The notes: generated by a model from the letters alone, not told the origin. A stretch of DNA of 42,382 nucleotides from Cyanobacteria bacterium FACHB-502 (GCA_014695325.1 JACJNZ010000084.1:1-42382); one strand, 5' to 3'; positions 7,550 to 17,388 are shown, numbered from the stretch's first letter. Numbers and translations are program-made.

Positions 7550-10500
7550 ATGAGCAAGTCGTATCTGGGTCGATGGATGTTGATAGGCAGTGCACTGTGG
7601 GTACTCAGTTGCCCTCAACCGATCGCCGCTCAAGTTGTACCTGATGATACGTTGCCAGTGGGAGAGCGATCGCAAGTTTCAGGCAATCCCAACTTCCAGG
7701 TTGACGGGGGAGCCAGACGAGGCGGCAATCTCTTCCACAGCTTCAGCCAGTTCTCAGTGCCCACAGGTGGGTCTGCCTTCTTTAACAATGCGACTGATGT
7801 GCAGAACATCTTCAGTCGAGTTACAGGTGGGTCAGCCTCAAATATTGATGGGATAATTCGGGCAAACGGCACGGCAAATCTATTTTTGCTCAACCCCAGC
7901 GGCATTCTGTTTGGTCCGAATGCGTCGCTTAATATTGGCGGTTCCTTTATTGCCACGACTGCTAACAGCATCAACTTTGCCGATAATTTTCAGTACAGTG
8001 CCACGAATCCCCAAACGACATCGCTACTGACGGTGAGTGTTCCAGTTGGCTTGCAGATGGGAACGAATCCAGGACGAATTGAGGTGCAGGGGAATGGCTA
8101 TAACCTATCCGGGTCCACTCAGTCAGTCACTCCCGTGATTCGAGGCAATGCCTCAAGCCGTCTGCAAGTACCAACCAGACAAACCCTGACATTGCTTGGG
8201 GGAGACATCAATATTCAAGGCGGTATGCTGACGGCAGAGCAAGGACGCATTGAGTTAGGCAGTGCGCGGGATGGAATTGTGAATTTGGGGGCAGGGTTTG
8301 CTCTTAGCTATTCAAGGATTCAAGGATTTGGTGATATTCACCTATCACAAAGGGCATTAGCAGATGCAAGTGGTTCTCCGGGTGGTTCGATTCAAGTGCA
8401 GGGAAATCGCGTTTTACTGACCGATGGCTCACTCCTCCTGATTCAAAATCAAGGGGAGCAAGCGGCAGGAAGTCTACAGGTTAATGCTACCGATTCTTTA
8501 GAACTGAGTGGCGTCAGCCCCGATGGTCAGTTGAGCGGTGGGTTGAACACGGGGACGACCAGCAGTGGACGGGGAGCGGATATTGTCGTGTCTACCCGTC
8601 AACTTCTGGTTCAAGATGGCGCAGGCATTATAAATTCATCCTATGGCGCTGGTCGTGGAGGAGATGTCACGGTTGCTGCGACTGATTCTATCCAATTAAT
8701 TGGATACTCCTTAGGCAATTTGGTCACCCGTATTGCCGGTGTGACAAGCAGTTCTGGTAATGGTGGAAATATCACGCTGTCTACTGGACGATTAAGCCTG
8801 CTTAATGGAGCACTGATCGGAACTAGCCCACTTGTTGGTAGTGGCAATGCAGGAAATTTGACGATTAATGCGACCGACTTGGTAGAACTGATTGGATTTG
8901 GGTCTGCCTCAATCAGTAATGTGAATTCCACTGCTGCTATCGGAGGGAATACTGGAAATGCTGGAAATGTGACTATTAATACCTCTAGGCTTGTCGGTCG
9001 CGACGGGGGCACCGTCACTGCTTTGACCTTCGGAGCGGGTAGAGCCGGAAGTATCACTATCAACGCCACCGAGTCAGTAGAATTCAGTGGGGTTGCACAA
9101 CTTCCTCTGACCGGTATTCGCTTTCCCAGCCAGGTGAGTGCATCTGCTCAACTGCTTCCGCCAACGGTGTTCTATCCAAACACACCTATCCCGAATCAAC
9201 CCTCTGGCAACGTGAGCATCTACACCGGACGCTTGAGCGTGACTGATGGGGCAAAAGTGGATGTGAGCCATGAAGGCACAGGGAGCGCAGGCACCCTACA
9301 AATCAATGCCAACTCCATCTTGCTCGATCGAGGCGGCTCGATTACTGCCGCGACCGCATCCGGGGAAGGCGGCAGCATTAACCTCAACGTGCGAGATACT
9401 ATCCTGCTGCGAAACAACAGTCCGATTACCGCGTCGGCAGGTGGCACAGGCAATGGTGGCACGATCGATATCACAGCAGGCACACTCTCACTGCTGGGTG
9501 ACACTCAACTCTCGACTGCGGCTTCTGGAGTCGGAAACGCAGGTGACATCACCGTGAGTGCCGATGCAGTGCGACTGAGTGGTGGTGCTCAACTGCTTAC
9601 TAGCACTTCAAGTCGTGGTCAGGCAGGCAATATCACCCTCAATACGCCCAACCTCCAGCTATCCGGAAGAACCAGCGGTCTGTTTGCAGGCACGACCAGC
9701 ACGGGCAATGCAGGGAACTTAACGATTCAACCCCGTGGAGACGGGCAAGCTGTGCGGGTAGACCTGCAAGACGGTGCACAAATCTCTGCTTCTACCTCCA
9801 GCAGCGGTCGGGGTGGACAATTAACCATTACCGCGCCTGAGTCCATCACCCTCACTGGAAATGGCTCCATCATCTCAGCCGAAACCAGCGGCAGCGGAAT
9901 CGGAGGTAACTTAACGCTCCAAACCGGAGACCTCAACATCCAAAACCAAGCTCAAGTCACCGTCAGCAGTTCTGGCAGAGGTAGTGCAGGTTCTTTGTTT
10001 GTGGATGCCGATCGCATCTTCCTGGACAACGGCGGCAGAATCCGAGCGGACACTTCGGGTGGTGGCGGGAATATTAGTTTACGATCGCCTTTCATCGTCT
10101 TACGTAACGGCAGCAACATTACCACCAATGCGACTGGAGCTAACATTCCTGGTGGCAACATCGACATTGATACTCGGTTTCTAGTTGCAGTGCCAAACGA
10201 AAACAGCAACATCAGCGCCAACTCCCAGGACTTTCGCGGGGGCAATGTCAGCATTAATGCGATCGCACTCTATGGCATTCAGCCCAGTTCAACTTCCACT
10301 CCCTTGAGTGACATTACTGCCACCGGAGCAACTTCTGCCTTACCCGGCACAGTGGATGTCACCACCGCAACGATTGACCCAACATCAGGATTAGTGGCAT
10401 TACCTGCTGACGTAGTAGATGCATCTCAGCTTATTGCTCAAGGCTGCCCTGCCGACGAGGGCAACTCGTTTGTCGTTACGGGTCGCGGGGGGTTACCTCC

Positions 10501-10762
10501 CACCCCAGAGCAGCAACTCGACGACGATGCCGATTGGCAGGATCGCCGCAGGCTCACCATCCCTCAGCAGACTGCCCCTCAGCAGACTACACCCGACAGC
10601 CCCAGCGATCGCCCTTTCCCTGGCACAGCTGATGCCCTGATTGTGGAAGCAACCGGATGGCAAACCACTGCCACAGGAGAGGTGAGGCTTGTTGCTACCC
10701 CTGCTGATTCCACGGTGCACACAGCGCTAAATCACTCGATCGCCTGTGAGGGGCGGGACTAA
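7550..10762 (+). CDS. Filamentous-haemagglutinin-type (TPS) exoprotein A
   Basis: A 1070-residue secreted protein. Residues 1-27 are a Sec signal ending PIAAQ. Residues ~28-150 are the TPS/haemagglutination-activity domain, with NLFHSFSQFSVPTGGSA and the hallmark ANLFLLNPSGILFGPNASLN. The rest is a repetitive beta-helix rich in GNAG/GRGG turns (for example SSSGRGGQLTITAPESITL), ending in a PTPEQQLDDDADWQDRRR segment typical of cyanobacterial members. Such proteins are exported through a TpsB/FhaC porin, which is not in this window, and act as adhesins or surface coats. It is the first gene of a five-gene operon, 42 bp before CHAT. Copy B is its inverted paralogue. Ligand unknown. Confidence 0.92.
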   Translation: MSKSYLGRWMLIGSALWVLSCPQPIAAQVVPDDTLPVGERSQVSGNPNFQVDGGARRGGNLFHSFSQFSVPTGGSAFFNNATDVQNIFSRVTGGSASNIDGIIRANGTANLFLLNPSGILFGPNASLNIGGSFIATTANSINFADNFQYSATNPQTTSLLTVSVPVGLQMGTNPGRIEVQGNGYNLSGSTQSVTPVIRGNASSRLQVPTRQTLTLLGGDINIQGGMLTAEQGRIELGSARDGIVNLGAGFALSYSRIQGFGDIHLSQRALADASGSPGGSIQVQGNRVLLTDGSLLLIQNQGEQAAGSLQVNATDSLELSGVSPDGQLSGGLNTGTTSSGRGADIVVSTRQLLVQDGAGIINSSYGAGRGGDVTVAATDSIQLIGYSLGNLVTRIAGVTSSSGNGGNITLSTGRLSLLNGALIGTSPLVGSGNAGNLTINATDLVELIGFGSASISNVNSTAAIGGNTGNAGNVTINTSRLVGRDGGTVTALTFGAGRAGSITINATESVEFSGVAQLPLTGIRFPSQVSASAQLLPPTVFYPNTPIPNQPSGNVSIYTGRLSVTDGAKVDVSHEGTGSAGTLQINANSILLDRGGSITAATASGEGGSINLNVRDTILLRNNSPITASAGGTGNGGTIDITAGTLSLLGDTQLSTAASGVGNAGDITVSADAVRLSGGAQLLTSTSSRGQAGNITLNTPNLQLSGRTSGLFAGTTSTGNAGNLTIQPRGDGQAVRVDLQDGAQISASTSSSGRGGQLTITAPESITLTGNGSIISAETSGSGIGGNLTLQTGDLNIQNQAQVTVSSSGRGSAGSLFVDADRIFLDNGGRIRADTSGGGGNISLRSPFIVLRNGSNITTNATGANIPGGNIDIDTRFLVAVPNENSNISANSQDFRGGNVSINAIALYGIQPSSTSTPLSDITATGATSALPGTVDVTTATIDPTSGLVALPADVVDASQLIAQGCPADEGNSFVVTGRGGLPPTPEQQLDDDADWQDRRRLTIPQQTAPQQTTPDSPSDRPFPGTADALIVEATGWQTTATGEVRLVATPADSTVHTALNHSIACEGRD

Positions 10763-10804
10763 CTCAGTTGCTCACATCAGCACCAGAAGGAGCCACAACA
10801 TCAG

Positions 10805-13483
10805 ATGAATGAGGGATATCCAAACAAGCGAACCAATCAAAAAGCGTCGATCGAGCAGCGCCACTCTGTCAACAAACGCTGGCTGCGATTTCTGCGATCG
10901 ACTCTGTTAGGGCTGCTTGTTACCGTTATCCTTCATGCCGAGATCGCCGTTGGAATTGGTATAGAGAATACCGGGCAGCAGGTAGAGGCTGTACCTAATT
11001 TCATTCAAACTGATGCCACTTCTCCCCTGGCTCAACTCGTGCAGCAGGCAGAAGAGCGCTATCGGACAGGGCAGGTTTCAGAGGCGATCGCCCTTTGGCA
11101 GCAAGCAATGACCCGCTACGAAACAGCAGGCGATGTTCTCAATCAAGCACTCACGCTCAGCTTTCTCGCGACAGCTTTTGCCGATCTGGGACAGTGGACG
11201 CAAGCCAATGGTGCGATCGAGCAGGCGATGACGCTGCTAGCAGCTCAAAACTCAGCATCTAATCCGGAGATTTCATCTGCTCTTGCCCAAGTGCTGACGG
11301 TTCAGGGAAAACTCCAGCTTGATCAAGGTCAAGTGTCAGAGGCTGTGACAACCTGGAAAGCTGCTGAAGCAGCCTATCGCGAGACAAACGACTCAATCGG
11401 CATTGTGGGCAGTCAAATCAATCAGTCCAGAGCTTTACAGTCAGCCGGACTATACAGACGAGCCACAGATCTCCTGACACAGGTCGAACAGTCGCTGCAC
11501 AACCAACCTGATTCGCGGCTTAAGGTGACGAGCTTGCGAAATCTGGGCAAGATGCTGAGACTAACGGGCGAGCTGGCTCAGTCTCGAACGGTTTTAGAGC
11601 AGAGCTTGGCGATCGCTCAAGCACTCCAAGACGGAACGCCCGAATCAGCAGCAGATCTTAGCGGGATTCTGCTAAGCCTAGGAAACACAACTCGCGCCCA
11701 AGGAGAAACTGACACAGCACTGGCACTCTACCAGCGGGCAGCAGCAATCGCGCCTTCGTTGATGGCAAAAACTCAAATTCAGCTTGTTGAGTTTAGTCTG
11801 CTAGTTGAAGTCGATCGATCGGCTGACGCGCAACGCCTGCTGCCAGATATTCAAGCTCAGCTTGCCCAATTTCCGCCAGGGCAGCAGGCAGCTTATGCTC
11901 ACATCAGTTTGGCTCAAAGCTTAATCAAACTGCGAGAGCCTGCGAATCTGACCGCTTCGGCTCAAGCACTCGCCGCTGTAGTGCAACAAGTTCGGGCTAT
12001 AGGTGATCACCGGACTGAATCCTACGCGCTAGGCACATTGGGGGGCCTGTATGAGGCAACTCACCAGTGGGACAGTGCTAAAACGCTGACTCAGCAAGCG
12101 CTCAGCCTATCTCAATCCATTGATGCACCTGACATTGCTTATCAATGGCATTGGCAGCTTGGGCGCATCTTCTGTCAAGACGCACAGCCTTGCCTGTCAA
12201 AAGGTCTGCAAAACGCTACAACTGTCTATGGCGAAGCGGTTAAAACGCTGCAATCGCTACGTACCGATCTCGCTGCCATTAGTCCAGATGTCCAGTTTTC
12301 GTTTCGAGAAAGTGTCGAACCCGTCTACCGACAGTTTGTGGAACTGCTGTTGCAGTCGGACGGCAATGCGGCTAGTCAGGACAATCTGAAACAGGCGCGT
12401 GAAGCGATCGAAGCACTTCAGCTTGCAGAACTTGACAACTTCTTTCGAGAAGCCTGCATCACGGCGAATCCAATCGAAATTGAGCAGATTGATCCGCAAG
12501 CTGCCATTATTTATCCCATTATTTTGCCGAGCCAGTTGGCGGTGATTGTGGCTTTGCCCAATCAGCCATTGCGCTATCACAAGACAGACTTGACGCAAGC
12601 AGAAGTCGATCGCATCCTCAGCCAGATGCGGCAATCCCTCAGACCGACCGCCTTTGTCGAAGACTGGATGCCCAGCGTTCAACAGGTCTATGATCTGCTG
12701 CTGCGCCCTGTAGAAACGGAGCTGGAAGCAAGTGGCGTTAAAACCCTTGTGTTTGTGCCTGATGGCTTGCTTCGCAGTTTGCCAATGGCTGCCCTGCACG
12801 ATGGACAGCAATATCTGATTGAAAAATATAGTGTTGTGCTGACGCCCGGTTTACAGCTTCTGCAACCCCAACCGATCGAACAGTTGCAGCTGCGTGGACT
12901 GCTAGCCGGATTAAGTGAAGCACGGGAAGGCTTTTCGGCACTGCCAAATGTTGTGGTTGAAATTGATCAAATTCAAGCCGAAATTCCCGCTCAGGTGCTG
13001 CTTGATCAGACGTTCACCAATCGATCGCTGCAAACCCGTATGGATTCTACGGACGCGCCGATTGTTCACTTGGCAACGCATGGTCAGTTCAGCTCGAATG
13101 CCGAGGACACCTTTATCTTGGCATGGGATGGACGCATCAACGTGAAACAACTCGATCAACTGCTTCGCGCCAGGGAAGAGCTTAGTCCGATCGAGCTGCT
13201 AGTGCTGAGCGCGTGCCAAACCGCAACGGGCGATCGTCGAGCGGCTTTAGGAATGGCAGGCATGGCGGTGCGATCGGGAGCTAGAAGTACGCTGGCTTCG
13301 CTATGGTCAGTGAGCGATCAATCTACCGCAGCTTTAATGATTGAGCTTTATCGCGAGTTAGGTCTGCCTGGGGTGACAAAAGCTGAGGCACTCCGTCGTG
13401 CTCAGGTCAGTTTGCTGCACCAAAGCAATTACACGTCCCCTTACTATTGGGCACCGTTTGTTCTTTTAGGAAATTGGCTATAA
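10805..13483 (+). CDS. TPR-CHAT domain protein (caspase-like cysteine protease)
   Basis: An 892-residue protein. A hydrophobic stretch at ~32-50 (STLLGLLVTVILHAEIAVGI) suggests export or a membrane anchor. Residues ~65-440 are tetratricopeptide-like helices (LVQQAEERYRTGQVSEAIAL is the first). The C-terminal CHAT domain has the His motif HLATHG (H759) and the Cys motif LSACQTATGD (C804), so the caspase-like dyad is intact, and it ends with the usual YYWAPFVLLGNW. CHAT proteins are clan-CD peptidases such as separase relatives and TPR-CHAT/Csx29. The start is set by AGAAGGAG 12 bases upstream. It is followed by DUF928 after 4 bp. Its target is unknown; the exoprotein or the kinase are candidates. 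Confidence 0.93.
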   Translation: MNEGYPNKRTNQKASIEQRHSVNKRWLRFLRSTLLGLLVTVILHAEIAVGIGIENTGQQVEAVPNFIQTDATSPLAQLVQQAEERYRTGQVSEAIALWQQAMTRYETAGDVLNQALTLSFLATAFADLGQWTQANGAIEQAMTLLAAQNSASNPEISSALAQVLTVQGKLQLDQGQVSEAVTTWKAAEAAYRETNDSIGIVGSQINQSRALQSAGLYRRATDLLTQVEQSLHNQPDSRLKVTSLRNLGKMLRLTGELAQSRTVLEQSLAIAQALQDGTPESAADLSGILLSLGNTTRAQGETDTALALYQRAAAIAPSLMAKTQIQLVEFSLLVEVDRSADAQRLLPDIQAQLAQFPPGQQAAYAHISLAQSLIKLREPANLTASAQALAAVVQQVRAIGDHRTESYALGTLGGLYEATHQWDSAKTLTQQALSLSQSIDAPDIAYQWHWQLGRIFCQDAQPCLSKGLQNATTVYGEAVKTLQSLRTDLAAISPDVQFSFRESVEPVYRQFVELLLQSDGNAASQDNLKQAREAIEALQLAELDNFFREACITANPIEIEQIDPQAAIIYPIILPSQLAVIVALPNQPLRYHKTDLTQAEVDRILSQMRQSLRPTAFVEDWMPSVQQVYDLLLRPVETELEASGVKTLVFVPDGLLRSLPMAALHDGQQYLIEKYSVVLTPGLQLLQPQPIEQLQLRGLLAGLSEAREGFSALPNVVVEIDQIQAEIPAQVLLDQTFTNRSLQTRMDSTDAPIVHLATHGQFSSNAEDTFILAWDGRINVKQLDQLLRAREELSPIELLVLSACQTATGDRRAALGMAGMAVRSGARSTLASLWSVSDQSTAALMIELYRELGLPGVTKAEALRRAQVSLLHQSNYTSPYYWAPFVLLGNWL

Positions 13484-13487
13484 AACC

Positions 13488-14213
13488 ATGATGCATTTCA
13501 TTAAATCTCTGTTTTGCAGTCTATCCATTGTTATTACTCTGAGTTTAGAACTGGCGATCGCCCCCGCTGTCGCAGCAGAAAGTCAGCAGGCAGGGAGCAA
13601 TCCGCCGCCGCCACCGAGCAATCCAGGTAGCTCAGCCGCAGGGGGACGGCGCAACCCACAGACCTGTCCTCAAGATACAAGCACAGCAGCAACCACTCCA
13701 GTATTGACTGCCCTTAGCCCAACCCGCGAACCAGGTTTAACGGTGGCAGAGCGTCCGACATTTCTCGTCTATGTGCCTAGAACGAGTGCTGAGAATGCAG
13801 AATTTAGCCTTCGTAGTCAAGAGGGTCAGGGTGTTTATCGAACCACTGTTGCCTTAACCCAAACTCCTAGTCTAATCAGCATTACCCTCCCCGATCAGGT
13901 AGCGCCTCTGGAGGTTGACAGACCCTATGTGTGGTCGTTTGCCTTGATTTGTAATTCGGACGATCGCCTTGAAGATCGATTTGTCACCGGCAGTATTCAA
14001 CGCATTGCACTAAATCCAACTCGCCTACAACAAATTGAGAAATCGTCTCCCAGACAACGCATTACGTTATACCGGGACGATAACATTTGGTACGATCCCC
14101 TTGCTCTCCTGTTTGAGTTGAGGCGCACTCAACCAGATGATCCTAGCCTCAACGCCGCTTGGCGCGAATTTCTGCAACTAAACGGCATCAGTATCATGAT
14201 AAGTAGCAATTGA
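13488..14213 (+). CDS. DUF928 domain secreted protein
   Basis: A 241-residue protein with a Sec signal (SLSIVITLSLELAIAPAVAA, cleavage near residue 30), then a proline-rich linker and the DUF928 domain: TVAERPTFLVYVPRTSAENA, ISITLPDQVAPLEVDRPYVW and ALICNSDDRLEDRFVTGSIQ match that family. DUF928 proteins are almost confined to cyanobacteria and commonly neighbour CHAT or CHASE2 genes; their function is unknown. The CHAT stop is 4 bp upstream, so translational coupling is likely. Two adjacent ATGs (13488, 13491) are both possible starts. It may be a periplasmic ligand or adaptor for the CHASE2 sensor. Confidence 0.88.
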   Translation: MMHFIKSLFCSLSIVITLSLELAIAPAVAAESQQAGSNPPPPPSNPGSSAAGGRRNPQTCPQDTSTAATTPVLTALSPTREPGLTVAERPTFLVYVPRTSAENAEFSLRSQEGQGVYRTTVALTQTPSLISITLPDQVAPLEVDRPYVWSFALICNSDDRLEDRFVTGSIQRIALNPTRLQQIEKSSPRQRITLYRDDNIWYDPLALLFELRRTQPDDPSLNAAWREFLQLNGISIMISSN

Positions 14214-14233
14214 ATTGGTAAAAATCATTAACC

Positions 14234-16516
14234 TTGAGCGATCGCATTTATCCAGTGTGGACAACTCTGAGACAGCAATTATGGCAATGGCGTGGAGTCC
14301 TGATAACAGTCCCCTGCATCGCTGGAGGATTGCTGACTTTACGATTGGCAGGAGCGCTCCAATTTATGGAACTGATGGCGCTTGACCAAATGGTTCGTCT
14401 ACGTCCGTCTGAGCCTGCTGACTCTCGAATTGTTCTGGTGACGATCGACGAATCTGATATCCAGCAGCTTGGGCAGTGGCCGATGTCAGATGCTGTGCTT
14501 GCTCAGGTAATCTCATCGCTTAAACAGCAACAGCCCAGGGTGATTGGTCTTGATATCTTTCGAGATTTGCCTGTAGAACCGGGTCATCAAGCATTAGTCG
14601 AGGTCTTCACTTCCACACCCAATTTGATTGGCATTGAGAAGGTGATCGAAACAGCTAAGGGTGAAGTCATTCAAGCTCCACCCCTTCTAAAACAACGAGA
14701 TCAAGTTAGCGCTAGCGATCTGTTATTAGATAGGGATGGCAGAATTCGCCGCAGCTTGTTGTATTTGAGAACTCAGGACAATCGCTCAATTCTCACGTTG
14801 GGCGCACGATTAGCATTCTTTTATCTTGATCGTCAGGGAATCACCCGGCAATCTCTAAACTCTGAACAGACGCAGTTTCGATTGGGTCGAGCCACATTTA
14901 TGCCTCTGCAATCCAATGATGGTGGTTATGTTGGCGTTGATGCACGTGGATATCAGATTCTGTCTGGTTTTCCTAAATTCCAACCTGGGTTTCATACAAT
15001 TTCGCTTACAGATGTATTGCACAGACGCATACCACAAGATTTGATGCGCGATCGCATTGTCGTAATTGGGCTAACCGCAGAAAGCCTTGAAGACCGCTTT
15101 TTTACCTCCTATACAACTGACTCGATTGCTGCTCCCGCTGGGGTTGAAGTTCATGCGTTGTTAACCAGTCAGTTGCTCAGCGCTGCGCTAGATGGACGAC
15201 CTCTGCTGCGCGTATGGCCGGAACCGATTGAAATTTTATGGATTGTCGCTTGGTCAGCGATCGGAGCAGCCATCGGTTGGACATCTCCATCTCCACGAAA
15301 AACCGCGTTGGGAGTGATTCTATTGGGAGTTGCATTATGCGGTAGCGCCTACGGATTATTTTTAGCAGGTTGGTGGCTAATTATCATTCCACCACTCCTA
15401 GCTTTAGTTGGATCTGCGATTACAAGCAGCGGCTACCTACTGTGGGACAACCTCAGAGAGTATGCTCGAACGCTGGAACAAAGGGTTGAAGAGCGGACTT
15501 TGAAGCTAGAGCAAGAAATTGTTGAGCGCAAACAGGCAGAAGAAACGTTGAGTCAGCAAAAACTTCTTTTACAAACGATCGTAGATCATATTCCAGTTAT
15601 GATTACGCTCTACAACTCAGATGGACAAATTGAGTTTGTGAATCGTCAGTTTGAGCAAATTTTAGGCTGGTCGATCACAGATTTAAATCATATTGACCTG
15701 ATTGCTGAATGTAGTCCTGATTCAGAACAGCGCCAGCAAATTTTAGAGCATATGTTAGCTGCAACGGGCACCTGGTTAGACCTGAGAGTTAGAACAAAAG
15801 ACGATCGCTTCATCGACACCTCTTGGGCAAATGTTCAATTGGCGAATTGCTTATTCGTTGGAATTGGTCAGGATATTAGCGATCGCAAACGTGCCGAGGA
15901 AGCCTCAATTTTAGACGAACGCAACCGCATGGCGCGGGAAATTCACGATACCCTGGCACAAGCCTTTACAGGTATTTTGCTACATATCGGAGCAGCCATG
16001 GAACTGATTACTAAAAAACCCGCAACGGTACAAGCACGCTTAGAAACCGTTGATGAATTGGCGCGGACAGGATTGTCTGAGGCGCGGCGATCGGTGGCAG
16101 CCCTGCGACCAAAATTATTAGAAAAGGGTAGCTTATTTGATGCCCTCAAACACTTAACTGCTCAAATGAAGTCGTCCACGGATACTTCTCTCATTTGTGA
16201 AGTCATTGGCACAGCTTATCCCTTATCACCCAATGTTGAAAATAATCTACTTCGCATTGGACAAGAAGCCTTAACCAATGCCATTAAATATGCTCATGCC
16301 AGCGAAATTCGCGTTGAATTGGTTTACGAAGAGACTCATTGTCTTTTACGGGTTAAAGACAATGGACAAGGATTCGAGATTGACCAGATACCTCTAAATC
16401 AGGGATTTGGTTTAGTAGGAATGAGTGAGCGAGTTGAGCAGATTGGCGGTGAATTAATTATTCAAAGTCAACCTGATCAAGGTACAGAAGTTGTTGTCAT
16501 CCTGAATCGGGAGTAG
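14234..16516 (+). CDS. CHASE2-PAS sensor histidine kinase (NarL/HisKA_3 type)
   Basis: A 760-residue membrane kinase. One N-terminal helix is followed by an extracytoplasmic CHASE2 domain at ~45-320 (RIVLVTIDESDIQQLGQWP, VIGLDIF, DRIVVIGLTAESLEDRFFTS), about three membrane helices at ~332-405, a coiled coil, and a PAS domain at ~445-560. The HisKA_3 phosphoacceptor is H571 in RMAREIHDTLAQAF. The ATPase domain has RIGQEALTNAIKYAHA, DNGQGF and GFGLVGMSERV. The start is a TTG at 14234, 20 bp after DUF928; no ATG occurs until after the first helix, so the rare start is likely real. Its partner is the regulator 7 bp downstream. The stimulus is unknown and presumably in the periplasm. Confidence 0.93.
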   Translation: MSDRIYPVWTTLRQQLWQWRGVLITVPCIAGGLLTLRLAGALQFMELMALDQMVRLRPSEPADSRIVLVTIDESDIQQLGQWPMSDAVLAQVISSLKQQQPRVIGLDIFRDLPVEPGHQALVEVFTSTPNLIGIEKVIETAKGEVIQAPPLLKQRDQVSASDLLLDRDGRIRRSLLYLRTQDNRSILTLGARLAFFYLDRQGITRQSLNSEQTQFRLGRATFMPLQSNDGGYVGVDARGYQILSGFPKFQPGFHTISLTDVLHRRIPQDLMRDRIVVIGLTAESLEDRFFTSYTTDSIAAPAGVEVHALLTSQLLSAALDGRPLLRVWPEPIEILWIVAWSAIGAAIGWTSPSPRKTALGVILLGVALCGSAYGLFLAGWWLIIIPPLLALVGSAITSSGYLLWDNLREYARTLEQRVEERTLKLEQEIVERKQAEETLSQQKLLLQTIVDHIPVMITLYNSDGQIEFVNRQFEQILGWSITDLNHIDLIAECSPDSEQRQQILEHMLAATGTWLDLRVRTKDDRFIDTSWANVQLANCLFVGIGQDISDRKRAEEASILDERNRMAREIHDTLAQAFTGILLHIGAAMELITKKPATVQARLETVDELARTGLSEARRSVAALRPKLLEKGSLFDALKHLTAQMKSSTDTSLICEVIGTAYPLSPNVENNLLRIGQEALTNAIKYAHASEIRVELVYEETHCLLRVKDNGQGFEIDQIPLNQGFGLVGMSERVEQIGGELIIQSQPDQGTEVVVILNRE

Positions 16517-16523
16517 GTACCTC

Positions 16524-17153
16524 ATGAGTCAGCCAGCCGTCATTCGGGTTTTGATTGTGGATGATCATGCGATCGTTCAGCAGGGAATTGCCGCTATTAT
16601 CCAACAAGAATCAGATATGACGGTGGTTGGTCGAGCCAAGGATGGGATTGAGGCGATCGCTCTGTTTCGCCAGGAACAGCCAGATGTGACCTTGATGGAC
16701 TTACGAATGCCTCAAATGGGAGGGGTGGAAGCAATTACTGCAATTTGCGCCGAATATAACACAGCTCGCGTCATTGTGTTGACCACCTATGATGGAGATG
16801 AAGATATCTATCAAGGTCTACGAGCAGGGGCAAAGGGCTATCTGCTCAAAGACTCTAAACCCAGCGAGTTACGAACTGCCATTCGCACCGTTCACAAGGG
16901 GCATCAGTATATTCCACCTGATGTGGCTGCCAAGCTAGTGCAGCGAATGTCCAATCCAGAGTTGAGCGATCGCGAGTTAGAAGTGCTTCAGTTAGTGGCA
17001 AAAGGCATGAGCAATCTAGAGATTGGTGCTGCCTTGAATATTACTGAAAGCACCGTTAAATCAAATGTAAACCGAATTTTAAGTAAGCTGGGAGTAAAAG
17101 ACCGCACTCAAGCAACCATTATTGCCTTAAAACGAGGGCTTACTAGCCTGTAA
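16524..17153 (+). CDS. NarL/FixJ-type response regulator
   Basis: A 209-residue two-domain regulator. The receiver has D13/D14, phospho-acceptor D59 (PDVTLMDLRMPQMGG) and the conserved Lys in GYLLKDSKP. The LuxR-type helix-turn-helix is at ~148-205 (LSDRELEVLQLVAKGMSNLE, TESTVKSNVNRILSKLGVKD). It is 7 bp after the kinase stop and is clearly its cognate regulator. It closes the operon begun by exoprotein A, so feedback on the arm A and arm B promoters is a natural hypothesis. Confidence 0.95.
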   Translation: MSQPAVIRVLIVDDHAIVQQGIAAIIQQESDMTVVGRAKDGIEAIALFRQEQPDVTLMDLRMPQMGGVEAITAICAEYNTARVIVLTTYDGDEDIYQGLRAGAKGYLLKDSKPSELRTAIRTVHKGHQYIPPDVAAKLVQRMSNPELSDRELEVLQLVAKGMSNLEIGAALNITESTVKSNVNRILSKLGVKDRTQATIIALKRGLTSL

Positions 17154-17167
17154 GTTTGCTATGCCCC

Positions 17168-17199
17168 ACTTAGGTTTGATGTAAGCTTGAACTTAAGTT
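17168..17199. promoter_or_regulatory. Paired AACTTAAGTT palindromes, copy 2
   Basis: ACTTAGGT (17168-17175, imperfect) and AACTTAAGTT (17190-17199) have the same 23-bp centre spacing as copy 1 and the same linker pattern (GATGTnAGCTTG). Similarity to copy 1 continues weakly for ~60 bp downstream, including GATCGTTnTnTTGCTTA. It lies 15 bp after the response regulator gene. The remainder of 17154-17388 shows no coding signal. Confidence 0.45.
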
Positions 17200-17388
17200 T
17201 GATTCTCTCGGCCCCTCAGATTGCCTAATAATCGATCGTTTTGTTGCTTAAGATATAGCTTCTGAGTTGACGACAGACCTGAGTTTCTCCTCTACATTAA
17301 AGTCATACAAACAACGACTTGTGCATTTCTAGCTCAAGCAAGTTTAGAAACGTATAAGTCTGTCAAAACGATGCTGTCAATGAGTTGA

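Larger units (their letters stand above)
7336..10805 (+). repeat. Inverted-duplication arm A (~3.47 kb)
   Basis: This stretch is repeated in reverse orientation at 20026-23480. Similarity covers ~210 bp of upstream leader (sharing ATGTTGCATAGGTGTGAAGA and AAGGGTTGTCTGTCTTAAAT), the whole exoprotein gene, and the 42 bp after its stop up to the A of the CHAT start codon. The 5' third and the 3' half of the gene are close to identical; the middle has diverged. It can be read directly by aligning the two arms. Confidence 0.9.

Noticed and set aside
7322-7675. 117-residue minus-strand frame upstream of and into exoprotein A
   Set aside because: It overlaps the leader and signal region of a clear gene and is not kept as a frame in arm B; no family features.
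8500-10100. Tandem DNA repeat or CRISPR-like array in the exoprotein genes
   Set aside because: The periodicity is at protein level (beta-helix turns) and degenerate in DNA; no identical spaced repeats.
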